Origin: JBFELO01 sp041552055
Lineage (GTDB): Bacteria; Acidobacteriota; Thermoanaerobaculia; Thermoanaerobaculales; Sulfomarinibacteraceae
Direction: 5' to 3'
Assembly: GCA_041552055.1 (NCBI GenBank)
Contig: JBFELO010000085.1
Location: 1 to 20,395 of the forward strand
DNA length: 20,395 nt
This document shows positions 1 to 6,859 of the stretch, piece after piece. Both the position numbers and the translations under genes were made by a program. The notes beneath the pieces are model-generated. The model did no database searches. It was not told the DNA's origin and saw only the letters and a list, made by a program, of their open reading frames with translations. Position 1 is the stretch's first letter. Each line of letters begins with the position of its first letter.

Positions 1-7
1 ACAACAT

Positions 8-31
8 GAAGACGAAGACGAAGATGAAGAT
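8..31. repeat. Hexanucleotide tandem repeat (GAAGAY)x4
   Basis: Four head-to-tail copies of GAAGAY (two GAAGAC, then two GAAGAT) lie just past the 3' end of the O-antigen-ligase-like gene. No convincing gene covers them. They are a short simple-sequence repeat, which can change copy number by slippage. Confidence 0.75.
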
Positions 32-53
32 CGTGCTCCGGGTGGGTGGGGGA

Positions 54-80
54 GCTCATTGCTCATAGCCCATGGCTCAC
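54..80. repeat. Degenerate heptamer tandem repeat (GCTCATN)x4
   Basis: GCTCAT, GCTCAT, GCCCAT and GCTCAC follow one another at exact 7-bp spacing (54, 61, 68, 75), separated by one variable base. A fifth, weaker unit (GCGATT) follows at 82. The array lies in the gene-free 118 bp downstream of the O-antigen-ligase-like gene. Confidence 0.6.
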
Positions 81-118
81 AGCGATTGATGACGATTTCA
101 CGAATGGAGAGGACCGGC

Positions 119-2224
119 TCAGGGTGGTGGGGGCGAGCCCGGAGGCGGTTGGGTCAGTCGCTCGGAGAGTTCCTGGACGGCCGGGCTACCGGGCTCGAGC
201 TCGAGGGCGCGATCGACGATGGCGGTGGCCCCGTCGATGTCACCCATCTGCAGCAGGGTCTCTGCCAGGCCGAGCAGAGGGGGCACGAACTGGGGTGCCA
301 ACGACGTTGCCCGCTCGAAGCTGAACCGTGCCTCGGGCGCTCGGCCCAGAGCGAGCTGGACCTCGCCGAGGTGGGTCCAGGCCACGACGTCGGTGGCGTC
401 CAGGTCGACCGTCTTGCGGAACATCTCCAGGGCGCCGGGCAGGTTGCCCTGCTCCAGCATCAGCCCGGCCCAGGAGCCGTACACCACCGCGTGCTGCGGT
501 GCGCGCTCGACCGCCTCTCGGAACGCGGCGTGCGCAGAATCGGAGACCTCGGGGCTCGGCGGTGCGGGCCACCGGGCGTACAGCCGGCCGAGCTCGAGCC
601 ACAGGTCGAATCGCTGCGGCTGCAGCGCGATCGCGCGCTGCAGCGCGACCTCGGTTGGACGGAGGTCGACCTCGTCAGCTTTCGCTTCCTGGCGTGCGGC
701 CCGCTCCGAGATCGCGGCGAGACCGAGGAAGTACTGGGCCTCCCGCGGCCACCACTGCACGGCCCGCTCGGTGGCCTCCAGGGCCGCGGCCGGGTTATCG
801 ACCACCAGCGCGCCGGATCGTCGCATCCACACGTCGGCCACCACCGGCCGCAGGTTGAACAGCAGGATCGAGAGCCCGAGGCCGACACCCAACACGCCGA
901 CCACGGTCCAGCGCGACGCCGAGACGGTGACGGGCGGTGTCGCTACGTCCGGCCCGCGTGGTACGGCAAGGGCGGTTATCGTGCCGAGCAGCAGCCAGGT
1001 GAGGGTCGAGGTCGTGGTCACGTCAAAGGAGATCAGGTTGCCGGCGAGGTTGGCTGCGACGGCGGCGAGGGACGCGATGAGAATGGGTCCGTGGCCGGTG
1101 CCTGGATCGTTCTGGCGAAGGCGGCGCAGGGCGAGCGAGGTCACCGTCCACAGGACCGCGAGCCAAGCGACCAGGCCGAGCACGCCGACCGTCAGCGACC
1201 AATCCAGCGCGAAAGTGTGGGCACGGTCGACCAGAAAGTCGCGGCCCTGGTGGTAGACCAGCTCGGGAGAGTAGACGCGTGGGAAAACGAGCAGGAGGGC
1301 GTCGGGGCCGTAACCCAGGAACGGGCGCTCGAACAGCAGCCGCAGGCAGCCCTGCCAGATCGCGAGCCTGGCCGCGCCCGATCCACCGGCGCGGGCCACG
1401 GTGATGGCCGCCGCCACGGCCGCGCTGCCGGTCGCGACGATCACCAACCGGAGCGCGGGCCGACGCCACCAATCAGCGAGCTCGCGCCGGAACCAGAGGC
1501 CGAGCACAACCGTGATCCCCACCAGGGCTGCCAGCCAGCCGCCTCGCACCCGGGTGAGCACCAGCACAACGGTCTCGGCCGCGAGCAACAGCGCCCAGGC
1601 GAGCCTGCGGCGCCCATCCGCCGTGGTGGCTTGTACCAGGGTCAGCGGCATCAGCATGGCGAGGTAGGCGGCCACGAAGTTCGACCGGCCGAGGGTGGCG
1701 AGGATCGGCGACCGGGCGTCGGTGACCAGGCCGGCGTCCCAGCCCGCGTACTGGGCAACAGCGATGATCAGCACCGGAACCGCCGCCGCCTGCAACGCGA
1801 GCAGCAGCCGACGCGCCTGCCGTGTAACCGTCATCTCCGCGGCGACGATCAGCCCCAGCAGCGGGTAGCAGATCAGGGTGAGCAGGCCCTGGCCCCGCTC
1901 CAGGCTTCCCCACAGGCTGAAGGCGAGGTTGACGGCGAACACGGTGGCGGCCGTCTCCACCGCGATCAGACACAGGGCTGGAATTAGGAGTGGGTTGGTG
2001 TGACTGGCGCCTCGCGACGCCCGTGGTAGGACGATGGCTCGCAACGCCCAGGCCAGCACCAGGCCGAACACGATCGTCCGCAGCACGGCCACGCGGAGGG
2101 GCACGAAGGGGTTGTGGCCCCACGGGTTGACGGCCAGGGGAATCGCCACCGCCGCGGCCAGCCAGCCGGTTTCGAACACCCGGGCCCAGGGCGAGGGAAC
2201 GCCTGCCGGTCGGTCGGTCGTCAC
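119..2224 (-). CDS. O-antigen ligase/polymerase-like membrane protein with C-terminal TPR domain
   Basis: This 701-aa integral membrane protein resembles the WaaL/Wzy/PglL group, which move or polymerise lipid-linked glycans at the outer face of the inner membrane. Residues about 15-460 hold roughly eleven hydrophobic segments. A TLGRSNFVAAYLAM motif (177-190) matches the family's G-N-x-N-x-x-A-x-Y-L signature, and LTRVRGGWLA (223-232) its SRG element. The Wzy_C-type loop lies at about 285-350, with R286, W290, GYGPD (304-308) and H336. Residues about 475-690 form tetratricopeptide repeats, probably periplasmic, and the tail is proline-rich. The start is GTG at 2224, behind an AGAGGT ribosome-binding site. 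The surface-protein genes upstream support a cell-envelope role. Whether it acts on O-antigen, exopolysaccharide or a protein acceptor cannot be read from the sequence. Confidence 0.85.
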   Translation of the reverse strand: MTTDRPAGVPSPWARVFETGWLAAAVAIPLAVNPWGHNPFVPLRVAVLRTIVFGLVLAWALRAIVLPRASRGASHTNPLLIPALCLIAVETAATVFAVNLAFSLWGSLERGQGLLTLICYPLLGLIVAAEMTVTRQARRLLLALQAAAVPVLIIAVAQYAGWDAGLVTDARSPILATLGRSNFVAAYLAMLMPLTLVQATTADGRRRLAWALLLAAETVVLVLTRVRGGWLAALVGITVVLGLWFRRELADWWRRPALRLVIVATGSAAVAAAITVARAGGSGAARLAIWQGCLRLLFERPFLGYGPDALLLVFPRVYSPELVYHQGRDFLVDRAHTFALDWSLTVGVLGLVAWLAVLWTVTSLALRRLRQNDPGTGHGPILIASLAAVAANLAGNLISFDVTTTSTLTWLLLGTITALAVPRGPDVATPPVTVSASRWTVVGVLGVGLGLSILLFNLRPVVADVWMRRSGALVVDNPAAALEATERAVQWWPREAQYFLGLAAISERAARQEAKADEVDLRPTEVALQRAIALQPQRFDLWLELGRLYARWPAPPSPEVSDSAHAAFREAVERAPQHAVVYGSWAGLMLEQGNLPGALEMFRKTVDLDATDVVAWTHLGEVQLALGRAPEARFSFERATSLAPQFVPPLLGLAETLLQMGDIDGATAIVDRALELEPGSPAVQELSERLTQPPPGSPPPP

Positions 2225-2285
2225 CGAGACCTCTGTAGAGATGCGAACGTGCCGGTATCGATCTGCACGCTGGAGTTCACCGGAC

Positions 2286-3632
2286 TCAGTGGAGTGTGAT
2301 CAGAACAGGAATCGAGCCCTGTCCCTCCTCCAGGCTGCCGAGTGCCTTGCCGATGATGGTACCCGGTGCCGGGTCCACCGCGCGCATGGCGTGGCCCGGT
2401 GTGGGTGACGAGACCAGCAGGTCACCAGGTAGGATCGAGCCGTACGAGGCGTCCACCCTGATCGCCTTGAAGGCGCCGAGAGTGACCACTCCCACGTAGG
2501 CACCGGGCGCGATCCCAGGGTCCCGGCCAGCGGCCACAGCCAAGAAATCGGCTTCGACCTGGCTCACGAATCGGCCGGGAGCCTCGGCCGTCGGTCCCCG
2601 AGATTCCTGCTTTGCAGCAAGCCTGATGGACATGTTTTCTGTGTGAGCGGCATCCTCCATCGGCAGCTGTCGAGGAGACACCGAGCGAGTGAGCTCCTGC
2701 CACGCCCCGGTCACCTCCTCTGGTATCGAATCAATGTCCGCCGGTGTGGCGAACATGCGATCCACAACACCCAGGACGGCCGCACTGGCGGAACTGTCGG
2801 CTAGACGCACGGTGGGTACGGGGATCTCACCGAGCACCGGGTCGGTTGCTCCGGTGATGACGACGACGTCTCCGAACTGGAGGGGATCGGGACCGTCGTT
2901 GCGGGCCACGTCGACCACGTAGCCGGCCTTGGAGCCGTAGGCGACGATGTCACCGTTGACGAGGATCCCTGTGCCAGCAAAGTAGGCGTCCCACCAACCC
3001 GAGGCGCCCTGCACGTGAAGCCCGCGGTAGTACCAACTCGTGAAAGAGCCGCCGTAGTCATTGTAGCTATCGCCCCGCACGCCGTTGCCGTTGTTGCTCC
3101 AGCCGTATACGCCGTAGCCGTCCGTGCTCGCCCCGGATACACCATGGGAGCTGCCGATCCCACGGACACCGGTTCGGCTACCCTCCCCGCGAACGCCTTC
3201 GTTGTTGGTGCTCGTGGCGTATACGCCGTAGCCGTTGTTGGCCGACGCGTACACGCCGTGGTCCCAGTGGCTGGTCCCGGTGGTGTAGGCGTAGACGCCG
3301 TAGCCCCCGGAGCTGGTGAAGTGCCCCCCGTTGCCGGAGCCGCTGCTTCCTCTGACGCCGGGGTTGGTGCTGCTCGTTCCGTACACGCCGACGCCGCCCA
3401 CGCCCTCACCGTAGACGGCGGATCCGGTGCCCAGGGCGAAGGCGCGGACGGCTGCGGCCAAGGGGTTGAACCCGGTCATCTCGGAGCGCAGCACCTCTCC
3501 GTTCGAGTCTGTGGGTGGGCCGATCACACTGATCGCGTTGGTGGACAGCACCACGTCGGCCGCCAGGGTGGCGGCCATGAGCAGGACCATGCCCGCGGCG
3601 AGTATCACGAGGGTGCGTGGGGCTTTGTTCAT
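2286..3632 (-). CDS. Membrane-anchored or secreted GVYG-repeat surface protein
   Basis: A 448-aa protein with one N-terminal hydrophobic segment (residues about 7-28, ending ATLAADVV), which could be a signal peptide or an anchor. Residues about 70-215 are low-complexity Gly/Ser/Tyr/Asn repeats built on GVYG, GVRG and GVYA units, resembling beta-structured repeats of tail-fibre-like and adhesin proteins. The C-terminal part (about 230-448) is globular and ends with PGDLLVSSPTPGHAM (402-416), PGTIIGKAL (423-431) and a terminal LH. This ending is known from many GVxG-repeat proteins of unknown function. The gene at 3947-4915 is a paralogue with the same start (AISVxG at about 33-38), end and 14-nt upstream block. 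ATG 3632 is preceded by GAGAGGAG. A surface structural or adhesive role is inferred. Confidence 0.7.
   Translation of the reverse strand: MNKAPRTLVILAAGMVLLMAATLAADVVLSTNAISVIGPPTDSNGEVLRSEMTGFNPLAAAVRAFALGTGSAVYGEGVGGVGVYGTSSTNPGVRGSSGSGNGGHFTSSGGYGVYAYTTGTSHWDHGVYASANNGYGVYATSTNNEGVRGEGSRTGVRGIGSSHGVSGASTDGYGVYGWSNNGNGVRGDSYNDYGGSFTSWYYRGLHVQGASGWWDAYFAGTGILVNGDIVAYGSKAGYVVDVARNDGPDPLQFGDVVVITGATDPVLGEIPVPTVRLADSSASAAVLGVVDRMFATPADIDSIPEEVTGAWQELTRSVSPRQLPMEDAAHTENMSIRLAAKQESRGPTAEAPGRFVSQVEADFLAVAAGRDPGIAPGAYVGVVTLGAFKAIRVDASYGSILPGDLLVSSPTPGHAMRAVDPAPGTIIGKALGSLEEGQGSIPVLITLH
2990..3425 (-). repeat. Degenerate coding repeats in the GVYG region
   Basis: The DNA behind the GVYG repeats is itself repetitive. 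The 16-mer gtatacgccgtagccg occurs exactly at 3105-3120 and 3219-3234, a near copy is at 3291-3306, and shorter variants are scattered between. Spacing is irregular and the frame is kept, so these are protein-coding repeats, not an array. Confidence 0.7.
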
Positions 3633-3640
3633 GGTCGTGT

Positions 3641-3654
3641 CTCCTCTCTGAGAC
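3641..3654 (-). promoter_or_regulatory. Shared leader/ribosome-binding block, copy 1
   Basis: On the minus strand GTCTCAGAGAGGAG stands 8 nt before ATG 3632. The identical 14-mer precedes the paralogous gene at 4922-4935. It includes a good Shine-Dalgarno sequence (GAGAGGAG), which supports this start. Upstream identity beyond the ribosome-binding site suggests a duplicated leader or a shared control site. Confidence 0.6.
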
Positions 3655-3888
3655 GAAGACTCAACATATTGTATTTCGACAGACTTATGGACAACACAAG
3701 TAGGGTAACACGGGAAAATGACATTGCGATTGGGCCGGGCGTGGTCGTGAGTGTGGCGCGCTCGATCCCGTCGAGCGGGCGGGCCAACGCGGTGCCCGAT
3801 CAGGCCTCATCTCAGCGGCCTCGCGACGTACAACCTACCGCGAGGCTCGCCCTGCGGCCGAGGACAGGTGTTGGTGGGAGACCGGCAC

Positions 3889-3906
3889 GGAGACGGAGAC
3901 GGAGAC
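3889..3906. repeat. Hexanucleotide tandem repeat (GGAGAC)x3
   Basis: Three exact copies of GGAGAC run in tandem, with a related GGGAGACC just upstream (about 3877). They lie between the two GVYG-family genes. Like the GAAGAY array at 8-31 this is an intergenic purine-rich simple repeat. Confidence 0.7.
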
Positions 3907-3946
3907 GGGTACTCCCCCTGAGTCAAGAAAACAGGCGAGATGTGGG

Positions 3947-4915
3947 CTAGTGGAGGTTCACGTAGGCGTAGATCGTGTCGCGCTCCGGTTCGACGCGCTC
4001 GAGCGCCGTGCCGAGCACCGTGCCGGGGTATGGGGAGAGGCCGTCGCCCCCGACCAGTGCCTTGGCGGCGTGGCCCTCGATGCCTCCGGCGACCAGCAGA
4101 TCGCCGGGCTCGATCGACTCCTGGTACGGCTCGACTCGGACCTCGGCTGGCCCGTGCACGACGACGAGCACCAGATCGCCGGGTTCCACCGGCCCGGACG
4201 GCGTGATCTCGCGCGGCTCGTCCTGCGGCGCCTCCTTCGACGCCGCAGGCTGGGCGTGGTGCCGATCACGACGTCTGTATTCGTCGCCCAGATCTTCCGG
4301 CCTCACCACGTAGCGGCTGAAGACAACGCCGGCAACTCCGGTGCCGTCCGTCACGCTCGCCTTGGCGACCTGAACCACCGGAGCGCCGAGCGTTGTCGCC
4401 CAACCGGGCTCGCCGGTGGAGCTGTCACCGGTCTGGAGGCGGTGGATGCCTCGGAAGGTCACGACGTCGCCGGGCAGGAGGATCTCGGTTCCCGTGTTCT
4501 GGGCGACCTGCATGAGGGAGCCGAGCGTATGGAGATTCGCGCTGTAGAGGTTGTCCAGTGTGTACAGGCCGTAGTTGTTGTCGCCACGCAAGGTTCGACC
4601 AAAGACGCCGTACAGATTCACGCTCTCTCCGCTGACGCCGTAGCTGTTACCGCTGGAGCCCACCACGCCTGCATTGCTGGAGGCGAAGCCTTGGATCGCG
4701 ATGCCGTTGGCGGTGGTGTAGCCCTTGACAGCGACCTCTGATGACCCGGCACCCTGGAGCTCGGCGTAGATCAGGGCGCCGGAGGAGCCGGGCGGGTTTC
4801 CGGTGACGCTGATGGCGTTGCTTGACAGCACCACGACGTCTGCAACGAGCGTCGCCGCCATCAGCAGCACGACGCCGGCGGCCAGCATGGCCAGCGTTCT
4901 GGATCCATCAGCCAT
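3947..4915 (-). CDS. Membrane-anchored or secreted GVxG surface protein, paralogue of the 2286-3632 product
   Basis: A 322-aa protein starting at ATG 4915, preceded by GAGAGGAG. The frame stays open to 5101, but that extension lacks protein character and the paralogue begins at the same place. The N-terminus has a hydrophobic segment (about 7-29, LAAGVVLLMAATLVADVV) nearly identical to its neighbour's, followed by SSNAISVTG. A shorter repeat region (about 70-120) has GVVG, GVSG, GVFG and GLYT units. The C-terminal domain (about 140-322) keeps the family's ending: PGDLLVAGG (270-278), GHA, PGTVLGTAL (297-305) and final LH. A charged linker (about 205-240, RRRDRHH then KEAPQDEPRE) is absent from the neighbour. 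Tandem duplication followed by divergence is likely. Function is unknown; an envelope or extracellular location is inferred. Confidence 0.7.
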   Translation of the reverse strand: MADGSRTLAMLAAGVVLLMAATLVADVVVLSSNAISVTGNPPGSSGALIYAELQGAGSSEVAVKGYTTANGIAIQGFASSNAGVVGSSGNSYGVSGESVNLYGVFGRTLRGDNNYGLYTLDNLYSANLHTLGSLMQVAQNTGTEILLPGDVVTFRGIHRLQTGDSSTGEPGWATTLGAPVVQVAKASVTDGTGVAGVVFSRYVVRPEDLGDEYRRRDRHHAQPAASKEAPQDEPREITPSGPVEPGDLVLVVVHGPAEVRVEPYQESIEPGDLLVAGGIEGHAAKALVGGDGLSPYPGTVLGTALERVEPERDTIYAYVNLH

Positions 4916-4921
4916 CGTAGA

Positions 4922-4935
4922 CTCCTCTCTGAGAC
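4922..4935 (-). promoter_or_regulatory. Shared leader/ribosome-binding block, copy 2
   Basis: GTCTCAGAGAGGAG on the minus strand, 6 nt before ATG 4915, is identical to the block at 3641-3654. It fixes the start of the 322-aa paralogue and rules out the longer open frame to 5101. Confidence 0.6.
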
Positions 4936-5005
4936 AAAACCTCAATTGCCTGGTGCCACAAGCACTTGTGTGTGTCGAAGAAAGCCTAGCACAGGAGGCG
5001 GTACC

Positions 5006-5113
5006 ATGAGACGACGGAGGACGTCGGTCGTGTGCTCCACGGGTGTGCGCCGGCGGCGTGTTCACAGAATCAGCGTTTCCGAAAGGTCTGGCGTGTGCCA
5101 ACGGTCGCCTTAG
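5006..5113 (+). CDS. Possible 35-aa arginine-rich leader ORF
   Basis: A perfect AGGAGG (4993-4998) stands 7 nt before ATG 5006, the best Shine-Dalgarno sequence in this intergenic region. The frame encodes 35 residues beginning MRRRRTSVV, with a second arginine cluster at 15-18, and stops at TAG 5111-5113. That stop is 19 bp past the likely GTG start (5095) of the radical SAM gene, so ribosomes ending here could re-initiate or affect translation of the enzyme. I do not recognise the peptide. It may instead be a chance frame behind a site that serves some other start. Confidence 0.35.
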   Translation: MRRRRTSVVCSTGVRRRRVHRISVSERSGVCQRSP

Positions 5114-6540
5114 TCAACCCCCAGCTGGTGTCCAGCGGCTTTGGCCGTGGCTTGCGGCCGCAGACCATGGACGACGCGCTGCCGCGCCACAGCCTGCTGT
5201 TCCTGTCCGGTCCCCTGAAGGGGGCCGGGCACGAGGTGGTGCTTCTCGACCTGCGGCTGCTGTCCGACTGGGCCGAGTACGAGCGCATCCTTCAGGAACG
5301 ATCCCCGGAATTCTTGTGCATCACCGCCCACACGGTCGAGGCGGAGGTGGCGCTCGAATGCTTCCGCAGGGCCAAGCGGCTGCTCCCGGGATGCACGACG
5401 GTCGCCGGCGGCATCCACTTCACCATGTTCCCGGATCTCGGCGCCGATGAGGGGATCGTCGACTTCGTCATCCGCGGCGAGGGCGAGCTCAGTCTGCCAG
5501 AGCTGATCAACGACCCGACGACGTTCCCGCGCGCCTCGTGGGGGGAACCGCCCGACCTGGACGCGCTCCCATTCTCCGACCGCGAGCTGTACCCGGACTA
5601 CGTCGAGCGGATTGGCTTCTCCATCTGGGACCTGCCGACCCCGCTGGTGGATATGATCACCGGGCGGGGCTGCCCCTGGCAGTGCCGGTTCTGTTGCGGC
5701 CCCGGTGAGCAGAACCTGTTCACCGGGTCGTCTCGGCACGAGCCGGGTGCCCGTCGACCGCTGATCCGCCGCCGATCGGTGGCCGACGTGCTCGACGAGA
5801 TGGAGGCGCTGTACGACCGATACCGGTTTCGCAGCGTGGTGTTTCACGACGATCAGTTCGTGATCCAACCCGGATGGGTCGAGGAGTTCTGCGCTGCGCT
5901 GCACCGGCGCGGCTTTGTAGAACGTGACATCCAGTGGTGGGCCGCCTCGCGCGCCGACGTGATCTGTCGCTACCCCGAGCTGATCGCCACCATGCGCGAC
6001 GCCGGCCTCGCGGTCATCAGCATCGGGTTCGAGTCTTTCTCGGACCGCATGCTGGAGTGGATGCGCAAGGAGACCACCAGGGAGGAGAACCTGCGCGCGG
6101 CCGAGATCTGTCACGGCCTCGGCCTGACCATCTTCGCCAACGTGATCTTCGGCATGCCGTACTCGGACGGCGTGTGGTATGCCGAGGACGACGAGGCCTC
6201 GCTGGCAGCAATCCGGCTGATCCGACCGAAGCACTTCTCACCCTCGTACTTCGACCCGATCCCGGGCTCGTGGCTGTACGACTGGGTGGTCGACCAAGGT
6301 CTGCTGATCGGCGAAGAGCAGGTGGCCACCGGGGATCGCAGGCCAGACCGGGCCAAGATCAGGGGGGTCGACTACGGTTGGCTGTCGGAGCAGCTGGACG
6401 GCTACCGGAGCGAGTTCGGGCCTCCGATCATGCGCCCGACGTCACTCGGACACCGGATGCTGAGGTTCGTCTCCAAGCCGCTGCCCGAGCAGATCGGCGC
6501 GGTTCGAGCGAGGTTGAATCGGCTGATCTCGCGCGGCTGA
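5095..6540 (+). CDS. B12-binding-domain-type radical SAM protein
   Basis: About 481 aa. The N-terminal 150 residues look like the cobalamin-binding Rossmann-like domain of BchE-type enzymes (ALVNPQ at 5-10, GHEVVLLDLRL at 45-55, AGGIH at 104-108, VIRGEGE at 125-131). The usual cobalamin-ligating DxHxxG motif is not visible, as in a subset of this family. The radical SAM core follows, with the [4Fe-4S] motif CPWQCRFC (C193, C197, C200), then VVFHDDQF (248-255), a TIM-barrel strand typical of the family. GTG 5095 is chosen because GAAAGG lies 8 nt upstream and the domain begins at once; GTG 5032 is the alternative. The substrate cannot be told. Adjacent surface-glycan and surface-protein genes make lipid or glycan modification possible, but this is inference. 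Confidence 0.8.
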   Translation: MPTVALVNPQLVSSGFGRGLRPQTMDDALPRHSLLFLSGPLKGAGHEVVLLDLRLLSDWAEYERILQERSPEFLCITAHTVEAEVALECFRRAKRLLPGCTTVAGGIHFTMFPDLGADEGIVDFVIRGEGELSLPELINDPTTFPRASWGEPPDLDALPFSDRELYPDYVERIGFSIWDLPTPLVDMITGRGCPWQCRFCCGPGEQNLFTGSSRHEPGARRPLIRRRSVADVLDEMEALYDRYRFRSVVFHDDQFVIQPGWVEEFCAALHRRGFVERDIQWWAASRADVICRYPELIATMRDAGLAVISIGFESFSDRMLEWMRKETTREENLRAAEICHGLGLTIFANVIFGMPYSDGVWYAEDDEASLAAIRLIRPKHFSPSYFDPIPGSWLYDWVVDQGLLIGEEQVATGDRRPDRAKIRGVDYGWLSEQLDGYRSEFGPPIMRPTSLGHRMLRFVSKPLPEQIGAVRARLNRLISRG

Positions 6541-6566
6541 GATCTGCGGGCCAGGGAAGCTCGGGG

Positions 6567-6773
6567 TCAGTCGACCCTGAACGCCACGTCGACGGTCGCC
6601 TGGAACTCGAGCATGCCGTCGTCGCGGATGCCGCCCCTCATCTCGGTGACCTCGAACCACGCCAGCCCGTGCAGGCTCTCCGAGGCCTTGGCGACGGCGA
6701 TTCGGATCGCCTGCTCGTAGCTCTTGTCCGAACAACCCGTGACGGTGATCTTCTTGAAGACCTTCTCGGCCAT
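6567..6773 (-). CDS. Dodecin, flavin-binding storage protein
   Basis: A 68-aa protein of usual dodecin length. Dodecins form hollow dodecamers that bind riboflavin, FMN or FAD dimers and buffer free flavin in the cytoplasm. Visible features are the N-terminal strand VFKKITVTG (5-13), the helix with SYEQAI (18-23), then LAWFEVTEMRGGI (37-49) and the last strand FQATVDVAFRV (57-67). W39 is at the position that stacks on the flavin ring in known dodecins. ATG 6773 is preceded by AAGGAGGGG; the longer open frame to 6965 has no dodecin-like sequence. It lies 86 bp beyond the last gene of the ribD-ribE group on the same strand, so it may be co-expressed. It converges with the radical SAM gene, 26 bp away. 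Confidence 0.9.
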   Translation of the reverse strand: MAEKVFKKITVTGCSDKSYEQAIRIAVAKASESLHGLAWFEVTEMRGGIRDDGMLEFQATVDVAFRVD

Positions 6774-6859
6774 GGTACCCCTCCTTCGGTCTGCTTGTAT
6801 CCCCGAGAACACTCCCGGCGCCGGGTGTGTTCCAGCCCGATTCACGCGCGCGGCGTGGA

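Larger units (their letters stand above)
3633..3946. other. 314-bp intergenic region between the two GVYG-family genes
   Basis: This holds the upstream region of the 2286-3632 gene and the downstream region of the 3947-4915 gene. The part at 3655-3720 is markedly more AT-rich than the surroundings and offers a possible minus-strand -10 (TACAAT, 3673-3668). The best -35 options, TTGTCC at 3694-3689 (15-nt spacing) and TTGTGT at 3699-3694 (20-nt spacing), are poorly spaced. GGAGAC is repeated three times at 3889-3906. I see no hairpin followed by a T run. Confidence 0.45.

Noticed and set aside
59..1987. Long plus-strand open frame (642 codons) over the O-antigen-ligase gene
   Set aside because: It is antisense to a well-supported membrane protein. 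The translation is Gln/Gly/Arg-rich without domains, as expected for the mirror frame of high-GC coding DNA.
2990..3425. CRISPR-like or tandem-repeat array
   Set aside because: The repeats are irregularly spaced, diverged and in frame, encoding GVYG/GVRG units of a surface protein.
5032..5094. N-terminal extension of the radical SAM protein from GTG 5032
   Set aside because: The extra 21 residues are not like the family's N-terminus and lack a good ribosome-binding site. GTG 5095 starts directly before the conserved ALVNPQ strand.
5110..6234. 374-codon minus-strand frame over the radical SAM gene
   Set aside because: Mirror frame of the radical SAM gene, which has its iron-sulfur motif on the plus strand. 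No domain is seen in the minus frame.
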